From positions 372,001-436,000 of the forward strand of contig NZ_JAOQJT010000001.1 in assembly GCF_025567285.1 (NCBI RefSeq): a stretch of DNA of 64,000 bases, in the 5' to 3' direction. The position numbers and the translations under genes are program-made. The DNA comes from Coprococcus aceti (GTDB taxonomy: Bacteria; Bacillota; Clostridia; Lachnospirales; Lachnospiraceae). Shown in pieces: positions 33,591 through 43,900 of the stretch. Position 1 is the stretch's first letter; every line of letters starts with the position of its first letter. The notes beneath the pieces are model-generated. The model saw only the letters and a list, made by a program, of their open reading frames with translations. It ran no database searches and had not been told where the DNA came from.

Positions 33591-35231
33591 ATGAGGAAAA
33601 TAAGTTTCAAGGTAAGAAATATCGGCTCTGAGAAATATTTGTCATATATTCTGAATGATGATTGTGAGTTTGACGAGGAGTTATTGGATTATCTGGAGGA
33701 GAACCGGATTCCTGAGCTCATTGATATCATTTATGAAGAGGATGATGAGAACGATTATCTTACATATAACGTTACAGGCAGGACAACGGTTGACGCACTC
33801 CTTTCGAATACGGTAAATGCTGAGAAGATATTGGGGATAATCAGAGGGGTAGCTTCTGGTATAGTTAATTTACGTGATCTTGGAATACCGGCATCATATG
33901 TGGTTCTTCACAAGGAGTTTACATATGTTAATCCGGTTACATACGATGTTGGAATGTTATGTGTTCCAGTTGAGTCAGAAGCCAATATCAATGCCGAATT
34001 CAGGATGTTCGCAAAGGACTTGCTGACGAGCGTTATTTATGATGACAGTGAGGATTGCAACTATGTGGCAAAGCTTCTCAATCTGTTGAATGCGGATAAG
34101 TTCACAGTGAGAAACTTCTATGCACAGCTCACAGAGCTTATGGAGTCTGCAGGAATGCAGGTGGAGGAGAACTTCGTTGATATAGGCTCAGATATGTCGG
34201 TTTCACAGTCTTCAGTTGACACGGCGGCATCTGATACAAGTATGGATGATCTGCCTGAGTTTGAGGACGTGTCATTTGGCGATGATGAGGAAGACGAGCT
34301 TGATGAGGTAGAGGAGATCAGTGACGAGGCGGCCGCAGCGAATGCGATATTCAAGGATCTTGATCTTGATTCGGATGAGACGAAGAAAGAGAATGTATCA
34401 AGCGAGATAGATATGTCGGTATTTGATGACAGCGTTCTTGAGGAGCTCGAGTTAGATGAGAGCCTTGATGAGGAAGAAGAGGATGACGAGGAGGGCATGA
34501 CAGAGGCTCTCACATCAGATATGGCAGTACATGAGCCATCAGGACTTACAGAGGTTGCAAAGGCTGCCGATGGAGTTACGGAGGTTGAGCTTGACAAGAA
34601 GGATGAGCAGAAGCCGGTTCTGATATCTACGGACGAGCTTATGGATAATCCACCTGTTGTTAAGAATATCAAGATCAACCGTGCGAAGATCATACAGAAG
34701 GCGGTTGCTGAGACAGAGGAAGCTCAGATAGATAACCCTACAGAACAGATAGTTGCACCACAGTTCATGGACGGTGACCAGCCGGAGCCTGAGACGAATA
34801 TGGATCCGGTGAAGGAGAAGGCAGAGGAGCCTGAGCAGAAGGGCACAGGAAGCACTGTTGAGCTGACCGGAGGAATGAACGTAGTTAAGGATACCGAACC
34901 TGAGAAGGCAGCGGTTAACAGGAACGCTCCAAAGGCTATGCCATATATAGTCCGTGTCAACACAGGCGAGCGAGTTATGGTCAACAAGGCTGTGTTCAAG
35001 ATAGGAAAGGCGGCAAGAGGTGTTGATTACCATGTCGGTGGTAATGGGGCCATCAGCAAGGTACATGTCATCATCTACCAGAGAGAGGATGGATGTTATC
35101 TGAAGGATAACAAGGCGACAAATGGCACATATCTCAACGGAGCGCGCCTGGATGAGAATGCAGAGCAGAAGCTTTCAAACGATGCCATGATAAGCATCGG
35201 TGGAGAGGACTTTATCTTCAAATTAAGTTAA
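33591..35231 (+). CDS. FHA-domain protein with N-terminal DUF6382-like domain
   Basis: Cytoplasmic 546-residue protein in three parts. Residues 1-200 form a domain (LSYILNDDCEFDEELLDYLE, TYVNPVTYDVGMLCVP) shared with the next FHA gene and like DUF6382. Residues 200-440 are very acidic and probably disordered. The C-terminal 95 residues are an FHA phosphothreonine-binding domain: FKIGKAARGVDYHV, GAISKVHVII (S-K-x-H in place of S-R-x-H), KDNKATNGTYLNG. No signal or membrane helix. AGGAGG eight bases before the ATG at 33591 sets the start. First gene of the phospho-signalling unit. Confidence 0.88.
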   Translation: MRKISFKVRNIGSEKYLSYILNDDCEFDEELLDYLEENRIPELIDIIYEEDDENDYLTYNVTGRTTVDALLSNTVNAEKILGIIRGVASGIVNLRDLGIPASYVVLHKEFTYVNPVTYDVGMLCVPVESEANINAEFRMFAKDLLTSVIYDDSEDCNYVAKLLNLLNADKFTVRNFYAQLTELMESAGMQVEENFVDIGSDMSVSQSSVDTAASDTSMDDLPEFEDVSFGDDEEDELDEVEEISDEAAAANAIFKDLDLDSDETKKENVSSEIDMSVFDDSVLEELELDESLDEEEEDDEEGMTEALTSDMAVHEPSGLTEVAKAADGVTEVELDKKDEQKPVLISTDELMDNPPVVKNIKINRAKIIQKAVAETEEAQIDNPTEQIVAPQFMDGDQPEPETNMDPVKEKAEEPEQKGTGSTVELTGGMNVVKDTEPEKAAVNRNAPKAMPYIVRVNTGERVMVNKAVFKIGKAARGVDYHVGGNGAISKVHVIIYQREDGCYLKDNKATNGTYLNGARLDENAEQKLSNDAMISIGGEDFIFKLS

Positions 35232-35234
35232 TAT

Positions 35235-35286
35235 ACACCACCCACGATGTGGGACAAGAGCAGGTAGCAATACCTGCTTTTGGTGT
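35235..35286 (+). other. Branched RNA fold between the two FHA genes
   Basis: ACACCA and TGGTGT form an outer stem enclosing two hairpins, CCCAC-GAT-GTGGG and AGCAGGTA-GCAA-TACCTGCT, i.e. a three-way junction just after the first FHA stop. A run of four T residues follows the second hairpin, so it may act as a leaky terminator or processing site. Confidence 0.45.
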
Positions 35287-35347
35287 TTGAATGAAGAAAT
35301 AATTTTTGACGGAAAATATGCGGATTTAGACGAAAGGGATTGAAAAA

Positions 35348-37204
35348 ATGAACAGAGAAAAGGTTGTTGTAGTTCCGGCGGGGGAAACTTACAGAGTGAG
35401 TTACAGTCTGGATATCAGTGATGTGATAGATGCTAAAGTGTATGATATGAGCAGAAGCGGATCTATGCCTGAGATGGCACCGTGTGACATGCAGGAGAAT
35501 GCCGGAGTCAGGGTGTTCAATTATCAGATCGATGACAAGAAGCCTCTTGCGGAGATACTGAGACAGGAGATGAACAAGAAGGAGATACTCACACTTCTGT
35601 ACAACATTCTGCATGCACTGGAGATGTTTGGTAAGAATATGGTTTCGCTCAGCTATGTTGCAAGGGACGAGCAGTGTGTGTTTGTATCGCCTGAGACATA
35701 CGATGTCTGCTTTATTGTCGCTCCGGTACAGAAGGAAGTGACAGATCTCAACGATGTCAGAGCATTTGTGAAGTCGGTGATAGTTGATGCGAGATACTCA
35801 GAGAATGACAATGACAATTACGTAGCACGCCTTATAAACTGTGCGAATATGAGAGGTACATTTTCAAACTCGGACATGAAGAACGAGGTTAAGGCGATGC
35901 TTGCAGAAGCAGGCATAGACGCTGCTGAGATAGACAGGATGAAGGAGCTTTCCACAAATGCTCCAAAGGGTGGCAACAGCCACATACTTCGAGGTGAGTC
36001 ACCTAAGGTGAGCAGACTCGAGGTTATGAGAAATAATGCGAGAATGAATGGATATGCACAGCCGATGGGACCAAACGGCCAGATGCCAAACGGAATGCCA
36101 TCGATGGGCATGCCACCGATGGGACCGAACGGCCCGATGGGATCAAACGGCCAGATGCCAAACGGAATGCCACCGATGGGAATGCCACCGATGGGACCGA
36201 ACGGCCCGATGGGATCAAATGGTCAGATGCCGAATGGCCAGGTTCCGAACGGAATGCCACCGATGGGCATGCCGCCAATGGGACCGAATGGCCAGGTGCC
36301 AAACGGAATGCCACCGATGGGCATGCCGCCAATGGGACCGAATGGCCAGGCACCAAACGGAATGCCACCGATGGGCATGCCGCCAATGGGACCGAATGGC
36401 CCAATACCAAACGGTCCAATGGGATCAAATGGAATGCCACCGGTAGGCGTGCCGCCGATGGAGGAGCCGGTTAAGCCTGAGATGGCTGGAGCACAGCCGC
36501 AGGGGGATAAACCGGAGAATGTTGAGACGGTTGAAGCAGAAGCACAGGATGCCAAGCCGGAGATTGTAGAGCCTCCTGTTGAGGCAGAGCCGCAGGATGT
36601 CAAGCCAGAGGCAGTAGAGCCGGCTGAGACAGAAGCACAGGATGTCAAGCCTGAGCCAGCAGAGCCGGTTGAAACACAGCCACAGGAGATAAAGCCAATA
36701 CCTCCAATGCAGGGCAACCCATTTGGAGGAAGACCGATTCCGCCAATGCCACCAATGCCACAGGCACACCAGATGCCAGAGATGCCGCAGAACCCACAGA
36801 TGCAGCCGGTACCGCCAATGCCACAGATGCAGCCGGTACCACCAATGCCACAGACACCGCCGATGCCACAGGCACAGCCAGTGCAGGGCAATCCATTTGA
36901 TGGAGCACCGGCACCATATTTCCTTAGGGTGAAGACGGGCGAGAGAATAAGCTTGGACAAGGCAGAGTTCAAGATCGGACATAAGGCAAGACTTGTGGAC
37001 TATGCGATTACTGACAATTCAGCTATAAGCAGAGTTCATTGTGTTATCACCAAGAGAAATGGCGTGTGCTTCATCAGCGATAACAAGTCTACAAATGGTA
37101 CATTTGTGAACGGAGAGGAATTGAAGGCGGGCGAAGAAAAGTTCCTGACGAACAATGCGATCGTTATACTCGGGGACGAGGAGCTTGTCTATCACATTAG
37201 ATAG
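35348..37204 (+). CDS. Second FHA-domain protein with Pro/Met/Gly repeat linker
   Basis: 618 residues: an N-terminal domain homologous to that of the preceding gene (FVSPETYDVCFIVAPV), a repeat linker from residue 240 to about 372 built of an 18-residue unit around GMPPMGMPPMGPNGQ, an acidic PEP/VEP stretch, a second Pro/Met/Gln-rich stretch, and a C-terminal FHA domain with FKIGHKARLVDYAI, AISRVHCVITKR (canonical S-R-x-H) and DNKSTNGTFVNG. No signal or membrane helix, so cytoplasmic. The long flexible linker would let the FHA domain reach over a wide radius. AAAGGGA precedes the ATG. Confidence 0.88.
   Translation: MNREKVVVVPAGETYRVSYSLDISDVIDAKVYDMSRSGSMPEMAPCDMQENAGVRVFNYQIDDKKPLAEILRQEMNKKEILTLLYNILHALEMFGKNMVSLSYVARDEQCVFVSPETYDVCFIVAPVQKEVTDLNDVRAFVKSVIVDARYSENDNDNYVARLINCANMRGTFSNSDMKNEVKAMLAEAGIDAAEIDRMKELSTNAPKGGNSHILRGESPKVSRLEVMRNNARMNGYAQPMGPNGQMPNGMPSMGMPPMGPNGPMGSNGQMPNGMPPMGMPPMGPNGPMGSNGQMPNGQVPNGMPPMGMPPMGPNGQVPNGMPPMGMPPMGPNGQAPNGMPPMGMPPMGPNGPIPNGPMGSNGMPPVGVPPMEEPVKPEMAGAQPQGDKPENVETVEAEAQDAKPEIVEPPVEAEPQDVKPEAVEPAETEAQDVKPEPAEPVETQPQEIKPIPPMQGNPFGGRPIPPMPPMPQAHQMPEMPQNPQMQPVPPMPQMQPVPPMPQTPPMPQAQPVQGNPFDGAPAPYFLRVKTGERISLDKAEFKIGHKARLVDYAITDNSAISRVHCVITKRNGVCFISDNKSTNGTFVNGEELKAGEEKFLTNNAIVILGDEELVYHIR
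36065..36462 (+). repeat. 54-base tandem repeat coding the Pro/Met linker
   Basis: Five or so copies, some imperfect or interrupted, of a 54-base unit coding an 18-residue block based on GMPPMGMPPMGPNGQ plus VPN or similar. The near-identity at DNA level suggests recent expansion by slippage, and length may vary between strains. Confidence 0.85.
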
Positions 37205-37250
37205 AATATCCGCAACGAGAGTTGAGACATAAATATTGGGAGGAATGTAT

Positions 37251-38021
37251 ATGGGGTTTAGCGCAGTATACAATACAGACGTAGGAATAAAGAAAAAGAC
37301 AAATCAGGATTCGCTGGCGATCAAGATAGCGGATACTCCAAATGGACAGGTCGTGTTCTCCCTCGTATGTGATGGCATGGGAGGTCTGGCAAAGGGAGAG
37401 GTTGCCAGCAAGGAAGTCATAACAGCTTTCTGCAACTGGTTTGACACACAGTTTGTTGAGATGGTTGACAACAACAGCTTTAGTGAAGAGCTGCTGAGAT
37501 ACCAGTGGATAAGACTTGCCGTGGAGCAGAATGAGAAGATTAAGGCGTATGGCGAGCAGAATGGATTTATGCTTGGTACGACCATTTCTGCGATCCTCAT
37601 ATACAGAGAAATGTACTACATTCTCCATGTTGGAGACAGCCGAGTGTATGAGATCACTTCAGTGATAAGGCAGCTCACCGCAGATCAGACGCTTGTTGCA
37701 AGGGAGATCGCAGCGGGAAGACTTACACCGGAGCAGGCGGAGACGGACAGCAGACGAAGCGTGCTTCTCCAGTGTATCGGAGCTTCACCTGTGGTGGAAC
37801 CGGATTTCGTAGTTGGGCAGGCAGCTCCCGGAGCGCATTACATGCTGTGTTCTGATGGATTCAGACATAAGATAACGCCTCAGGAGATGATAGAGAGACT
37901 TGGCCCGGGAACATGCGTCGACGAGGCGAAGATGAAGGAGGGCTGTGAGTTCCTCACAGAGCTTGTGAAGTACAGAAAAGAAACGGATAATGTAACAGTA
38001 GTGCTTATTAAATCGGAGTAA
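37251..38021 (+). CDS. PP2C-type Ser/Thr protein phosphatase
   Basis: Metal-dependent phosphatase with all PPM motifs: KKKTNQDSLAI, LVCDGMGGLAKGE with metal-binding Asp and Gly, LGTTISAILI, LHVGDSRVYEI, YMLCSDGFRHKI and the final TDNVTVVLI. Length of 256 residues is the bacterial minimum, without membrane segment. The ATG at 37251 is seven bases from GGGAGG; the earlier ATG at 37245 is too close. It lies between the FHA genes and the kinase, with 13 bases to the kinase start, so it most likely reverses that kinase's phosphorylations. Confidence 0.94.
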   Translation: MGFSAVYNTDVGIKKKTNQDSLAIKIADTPNGQVVFSLVCDGMGGLAKGEVASKEVITAFCNWFDTQFVEMVDNNSFSEELLRYQWIRLAVEQNEKIKAYGEQNGFMLGTTISAILIYREMYYILHVGDSRVYEITSVIRQLTADQTLVAREIAAGRLTPEQAETDSRRSVLLQCIGASPVVEPDFVVGQAAPGAHYMLCSDGFRHKITPQEMIERLGPGTCVDEAKMKEGCEFLTELVKYRKETDNVTVVLIKSE

Positions 38022-38034
38022 TGGGGATCGATAT

Positions 38035-40170
38035 ATGACAGAGTTAGGAACGGTATTAGACGGAAAATACGAAATACTTAAAAAAGTCGGCCAGGGTGGT
38101 ATGTCAATAGTTTATCTTGCCATGGATAACCGACTTAATAAACAGTGGGCTGTAAAGGAGATCAAGAATGATGGCTCCAAGAGTACAGCCACACTCTTAA
38201 AGGGATTGGAGCGAGAAGCAAATATCCTCAAGGATGTGGATCATCCGGTACTGCCACGAATCGTTGATATCATCAATGAGAATGGCACGATCTACGTTGT
38301 CATGGACTTCGTAGAAGGACGTCCACTCAGCGATGTGCTCAAGGCGGAGGGAGCACAGCCACAGGAAAAGGTAATCGAATGGGGCAGGGCGCTTGCCAGT
38401 GCACTTGACTACCTGCATTCCATGAATCCGCCGATCATATACAGAGATATGAAGCCTTCAAATGTCATGCTGAAGCCGGATGGCTCGGTAAAGCTTATCG
38501 ACTTTGGAACGGCTAAGGAATACATAGTGGAGAACAATGCGGATACCACGGCTCTTGGAACAAGAGGCTATGCGGCACCGGAGCAGTTCGGTGATGCGCA
38601 GGGACATGGAATCTACAACACGGATGCAAGAACAGATATTTACAATCTGGGAGCAACGCTCTATCACCTTGTTACCGGCAAGAATCCATGTGAGCCTCCT
38701 TACGAGATAAAGCCTATCAGACAGTGGAATCCGATGCTCTCATCAGGATTTGAGAGAATTATACAGACGTGCTGTCAGCCGAGTCCTGAGGACAGATATC
38801 AGTCTTGTTCAGAACTGCTGTATGCGCTGGATCACTACAACGAGCTAGACGATGCATACAAGGCAAAGGCAAAGCATAAGATAGCAGCGTTCTCAGTGGT
38901 TGCGGGATTATCGATACTCTCGGCGTGTTGTGCTGTGATAGGTGGAGTAAAGAAAGGCCAGCTCAAGGATCTTGATTACAACAACAAGGTCAACGAGGCG
39001 AGGGATGCAGTCGACGAGGGCGATTACAACAAGGCATTTGAGTGCTATAAGGCGGCTGTCGACATAGACCCAACCGCATCGGATGCCTATATAGGCTACA
39101 TGGAGACATATGCTTACTATTATACAGAGGACGATGGAAACACTTCGGCCAACACCGAGACGGCGGCAGAAAAGGGAATAAGACTTGCGCTTAAGAACAA
39201 GGACGAGATAAAGGACGACGTAAAGTTCAAGATAGCCATGTTGTATTACGACGAGGTCAAGGACTACAGTGCGGCCAAGAAATATTTCAATATGGTTGAT
39301 GAGAGCAAGGACTTCCCGGATCAGGCAAAGCAGGCAAAGTATTACGCTGCGATATGTGACAGCAAGATAAACAAGTCTGCAAGCTTTGATACGAACAAGG
39401 AAAATATATTTGCATTCCAGGATTACAACAGTGACAACATAGATGACACCAATCCTGACAAATACACCAATTACCTCAACATAGCTTACATATATCTTGG
39501 CGAGATATCCAATAATCTGGAGCTTGCGAACAGAATAGAGGTGCTGATGGATGAGGCGATGAAGAACCTGGACGACAACGCAGAGGTGTTGAACAGCCAG
39601 TTCCCGGCGGACAGAGGCGTAAAATACTACAATGGCCAGTATTCAGGAGTTATGTACTCGGTATACACAGAACTTGCCGAGAATGCGGATGATGCGGGCC
39701 AGCAGTTACATTATTACAACTCTGCGGCGAACAGTGCAGCGCTTTATCTGAACAGTCTGGATATAGAGGGCGAGAATGCGACAGAGACATCCAAGAAAGC
39801 ATATTCAGAATACTCGGTGAACGAGGCTGAGACTTATATCAAGATGGCAGAGAACAGCGGCGATGACAGCTACTATGATGAGGCAGAGAGAATATATGGC
39901 AACGCTGAGACTACACTTGGAACCGATGACAACGCAGCGGTCGTGTACGTAAGCCATCTGAGTTATCTGGTCGATAGATATTCGAATAAATTTGGAAGCG
40001 ATTCGGCAGCATGGAATGCCAGTGCCACAAGGGCTGTGAGGAAAGTGTACGAGAACGGTAACAAAGTTCCGGCACTTGCAAATGGTCTTAAGCAGGGATG
40101 GCAGTCGTTATCCAATGACCTGACAGTTAAGAGCATAGTAAATGGCAGTTCAAGGTCAACGAGCGAGTAA
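38035..40170 (+). CDS. Membrane Ser/Thr protein kinase with extracellular helical-repeat domain
   Basis: PknB-like kinase of 711 residues. Residues 12-275 are the kinase: GQGGMSIVYLA, WAVKEIK, IIYRDMKPSNVM (Y-R-D instead of H-R-D), LIDFGTAKE and an activation loop with TTALGTRGYAAPEQFG. One membrane helix follows at about 283-305. The remaining 400 residues are outside and look like TPR-type helical repeats (DEGDYNKAFECYKAAVDIDP, YSAAKKYFNMVDES) rather than the PASTA repeats of cell-wall kinases, so it probably senses or binds a protein. It directly precedes the repeat-tail gene, its likely substrate. Confidence 0.93.
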   Translation: MTELGTVLDGKYEILKKVGQGGMSIVYLAMDNRLNKQWAVKEIKNDGSKSTATLLKGLEREANILKDVDHPVLPRIVDIINENGTIYVVMDFVEGRPLSDVLKAEGAQPQEKVIEWGRALASALDYLHSMNPPIIYRDMKPSNVMLKPDGSVKLIDFGTAKEYIVENNADTTALGTRGYAAPEQFGDAQGHGIYNTDARTDIYNLGATLYHLVTGKNPCEPPYEIKPIRQWNPMLSSGFERIIQTCCQPSPEDRYQSCSELLYALDHYNELDDAYKAKAKHKIAAFSVVAGLSILSACCAVIGGVKKGQLKDLDYNNKVNEARDAVDEGDYNKAFECYKAAVDIDPTASDAYIGYMETYAYYYTEDDGNTSANTETAAEKGIRLALKNKDEIKDDVKFKIAMLYYDEVKDYSAAKKYFNMVDESKDFPDQAKQAKYYAAICDSKINKSASFDTNKENIFAFQDYNSDNIDDTNPDKYTNYLNIAYIYLGEISNNLELANRIEVLMDEAMKNLDDNAEVLNSQFPADRGVKYYNGQYSGVMYSVYTELAENADDAGQQLHYYNSAANSAALYLNSLDIEGENATETSKKAYSEYSVNEAETYIKMAENSGDDSYYDEAERIYGNAETTLGTDDNAAVVYVSHLSYLVDRYSNKFGSDSAAWNASATRAVRKVYENGNKVPALANGLKQGWQSLSNDLTVKSIVNGSSRSTSE

Positions 40171-40187
40171 GGGAGGAGTGAAAGGTT

Positions 40188-40949
40188 ATGGCAACAGTTT
40201 ATAATGTAATGTTATATGGCGGCCTGGCACTTGCGATCGTATTCGCTATTGTGGCGGTGGTACTGTTCTTCGTGTTAAAGATACCGAAGGCGGTGGGAAT
40301 TGCCACAGGCTCAACAGCCCGTAAGAAGATCGATGAGATCAAGGAGAAGGGCTATGAGAGTGTACAGGGAGGCGGTGCCTCCAAACAGGAGGCGATCAAG
40401 AACCATACATCCAGAATTTCGGTAAGGGATGTAAAGTCAACTGCAGCCGAAAAACATTCTGAGAAGGGAATGGCAAATTACGAGAAAGCGATAGCTGATC
40501 TCGGGAAAAAGAGACTGGAGGATGAAGGCGAGACTGCAACTGATATTCTCCGCGATGATGCCGAGGAGGCAACAGATATTCTGAGGGAAGACGAAGAGAA
40601 TCTTGACATCAATGGCAGCAGCTTTGAGGAGGCGACAGACATCCTCAGAGAAGATGCGGATGAGGAAGCAACGGATGTACTCAGAAATGACGAGGCAGAC
40701 GAGGAAGCAACGGACATACTCAGAAGTGATGAGGCGGACGAGGAAGCAACGGACATACTCAGAAGTGATGAGGCGGACGAGGAAGCAACGGACATACTCA
40801 GAAGCGATGACGCAGACGAGGAAGCAACGGACGTACTTAGAAGCGATGACGCAGATGATTCCACAGCCGTTCTTCAGGGAGGACGCGCAGCGAGCTCGGT
40901 AAGAATGATAAAGAATGTAATTATAGTACATTCCGATGAAGAGATATAG
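40188..40949 (+). CDS. Membrane protein with eightfold ATD[I/V]LR repeat tail
   Basis: Unknown family. 253 residues: one membrane helix at 9-32 followed by basic residues, which places the C-terminal tail in the cytoplasm; a Lys-rich linker to about 110; then eight copies of ATD[I/V]LR in an acidic context (DEEATDILRSDEA, 13 residues), a ninth degenerate copy STAVLQ, and a terminal segment RMIKNVIIVHSDEEI. Each repeat offers one threonine with acidic flanks and Leu at +3, the position FHA domains read. Set between the kinase and the giant surface protein, it is a likely multi-site phosphorylated scaffold; this is inference. Confidence 0.85.
   Translation: MATVYNVMLYGGLALAIVFAIVAVVLFFVLKIPKAVGIATGSTARKKIDEIKEKGYESVQGGGASKQEAIKNHTSRISVRDVKSTAAEKHSEKGMANYEKAIADLGKKRLEDEGETATDILRDDAEEATDILREDEENLDINGSSFEEATDILREDADEEATDVLRNDEADEEATDILRSDEADEEATDILRSDEADEEATDILRSDDADEEATDVLRSDDADDSTAVLQGGRAASSVRMIKNVIIVHSDEEI
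40536..40876 (+). repeat. Coding tandem repeat, 39-base unit
   Basis: The DNA behind the ATD[I/V]LR array; the central copies are near-identical 39-base units (GAGGAAGCAACGGACATACT and so on), the first three are more divergent and irregularly spaced. This points to expansion from an older core and to possible copy-number variation. Confidence 0.88.
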
Positions 40950-40961
40950 GAGGAGAGGGAC

Positions 40962-43900
40962 ATGAAAAAGGTTATGCAGAATAAATCACTTTTGCATCGA
41001 CTGATCGCGCTTACGATGGCGGTAGTTATGACACTCACTCTTGTGGCGATCGATTCACATTTTCATTTGTTTGCGGAGGAGGAAGATACACAGACCATAG
41101 ATGTAACGGCCATTGTAAAGGGCGATAAGGCGGATATGGTGTATGGCTTCAAGGATTTTGACAAGGCAATAAAGTTCAAGATCAAGTCCGACAAAGTTGA
41201 CGGAATCGACAGCAGCAAGTTGGGAGTGGCTGTTTACAAAGGAGCTACAGCGGACGATAAGATCGCTACAGCCACAGATGCAGCAGGAAAGCTTGTCACA
41301 TTTGATAATGTGTATGAGCTGAAGAATGACACAGCAGTACAGAAGATAGCTATTTACTATTATACAGGTACTGATGAGAGCGGTGATTTCGAGCTGCTTG
41401 GAACCATAAAGGTTGCCGTGGATAAGCAGGCACCTACAATATCGGTTGAGGCTGATGATAACTACAATCTTCACAACAAGGTGAGCGATGGCTATTATCT
41501 CCTGAACCTCACAAGCAGTGATGCCGACAGAACATTTGTGATAGACGCCAAGGATACCACAGATGCAGCAGAGGAAAATGCCACAGGAATAGACTATGTG
41601 GAGTATTCATCAGACAATGGAAAGACCTGGAGCAAGACTGAGAGCACATCCCAGTTTGTTGCACCTGATAAGAGTGGAACATACAAGTTCAGAGCGGTCG
41701 ATGTTGCAGGAAACAAGTCAGAGGAGACCAGTGTTATCGTCAAGAAGCTCAACGAAGCTCCTGTCATAACAAGTGTTACCCCTGAGATCATACAGAAGAA
41801 CGGAGTGGATTACAGATTCCCTCAGCTCAAGGTAGATGATGCTTATAAGTTCACTGTACAGGTGAAGAAGGTTACAGCCGGCAGTGATAACACTGAGATA
41901 GATGACGTGAGCCTGTACTACAAGCTTACGGGTGCAGCTTCAGCGGTGGAGTGCACAGGCAAAAAGGCTGTGTCCGGCGGATATGAATATGAATTCGAGA
42001 TAAGTGCACAGTGGTTCAAGAAGGACAATGCAGACAATGCAAAGAAGCTTGTCATTTACGCCAAGGAGAACGAGTTTGGCAATAACTCAGTCGGCGCAGA
42101 TGAGGATGGCGACATTGTATTTGTAAAGGAAGGAAAGCCTGAACTCACAGTTACAGGCGGTTCCACAAGCTATGTGAAATCCACAAAGCTGACAGTGAAG
42201 GCAACTGGAGAGTATTCTTACATAGACACCGTGTCATACAGCGTGGATGGCAAGAAGGAAACGATCCTTGAAAAAGGAAACAAGTTCACATACAGCAGCG
42301 ATGTCCGTGTGAGCGGTGGAGATGTACAGGATTCAACAAAGTCAGACATATATCTGGCTGATGGAGAGCATACCATCACATTTGCGGCAAAGGACTTCGC
42401 CGGAATAGATGGCAGGATAGAGACTGTAGTCAAGGTGGATAATACAGCACCTGTTGTAAAGGTTACGGACAACGCCGGAACAGACAGGACAAACAATGAT
42501 CAGCAGTACACGGTCACAGACGCAAAGGAAGCTGTTCTTAATATAAAGTACAGCGATGCCACATCAGGTGTTGCATCGGCGGTCGCTTCACTCAAGAAGG
42601 CAGATGCAAATGGATCATATACATCAGTCAAGAACTGGTATTCAACATCTACAGGTGACAATGGCCTGCAGAGCGGAAAAGAGATAAGCATAGATGGTTC
42701 AGGAAGTTATGTCCTGACAGTTGTGGTAACTGACGAGGCTGGAAATAAGACAGAGACGAACACATATGTGTATGTCAATGTGGATGGCCTTTCAGGAGAG
42801 AAGTTATCTGCGAACGGTACAGATGCTGACAACGGCGCTATATTCTGGAGAAATGATGATACTCTGACTGTAGAGGGTGCAGTATCAGGCTTCCAGCTTG
42901 CAGCAGATGACGCAAAGCTGGTGATCACCAGAACATCATTTGCAGGAAAGAAGGATAAGGCAGTTGAGGTAAAGGGTACAGTTGCCGCTGCATATGACAA
43001 GAATACGGTCAACATATCCTACGAGCTTCCAGATGAGGGTGTGTACGAGATCTCACTCATGGCGAGAATACACGATCCGAACAATGCTGACACGAAGTTC
43101 AAAGAAGTACAGAGCATAAAGGTTTACTATGATAAGACTGCACCGGCAAATGTGAAGCTGGAGTGTGCAAACCAGAAATACAAATCAGGATCGACATTCT
43201 ATTACAGATCAAAGAGTGACGTGAAGATCAAGGTCTCTGGTTCCGATAACGATGACAGCAATGGCAAGGTTACATATACAGTAGGCAGAAGCAGCACAGC
43301 CGGATCACAGGACATTACAGGAAGCATTAATGTATCAGGAAATGATATAGAAAAGACACTGGATGCAAAGGCCCTTGGCATAACAGATGAAAATACAGAG
43401 TACACGATGACTGTTAAGCTGAAGGACAGAGCAGGAAACGAGAGCAAGGCCAGTCAGGAGATACACCTGATAGTTGATACCGTCAAGCCATCAGTGTCAA
43501 TAGATGGAACTGCCGGCGGAAAGCTGATAAATTACTGGAATAACAGCAATGTGACCATAACAGCAAGGGGAACTGACAATTACTTCGTGGAGAAGTTCGT
43601 TGTGACAGGAACACGCGATGGCAAGAGCATAAGCAAGTATGAGCTGGATGCGGATTACACTGCAAATGCAGCAAAGTCCACAACATTCAGAGAGCCTGGA
43701 CTTTATAATATCACGATCGTTGCTGTCGATGAGGTTGGCAATGAGTCGGGTAAGGCAACAACTTCATTTGTAATAGATAAGAAGAGCCCTGAGATATCAG
43801 TTGTGTCCGGTGGAAGCAGCAGATTCCTTAACAGGAGCAGAACTATTACATTTGGCATAGAAGACGATTATGGAATGGATACACAGAATGCGACGCTTAA

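Noticed and set aside
36048..36446. Long open frames in other phases and on the opposite strand across the Pro/Met repeat
   Set aside because: They arise from the GC-rich repeat; they lack ribosome sites and domains, and the FHA gene explains the region.
36065..40876. Regular repeats that could suggest a CRISPR array
   Set aside because: Units are coding, contiguous and without spacers, and no cas genes are present.
40437..40931. Minus-strand frames across the ATD[I/V]LR repeat, giving Ser-rich repeat proteins
   Set aside because: Mirror of the coding repeat; no start signals and no conserved features.
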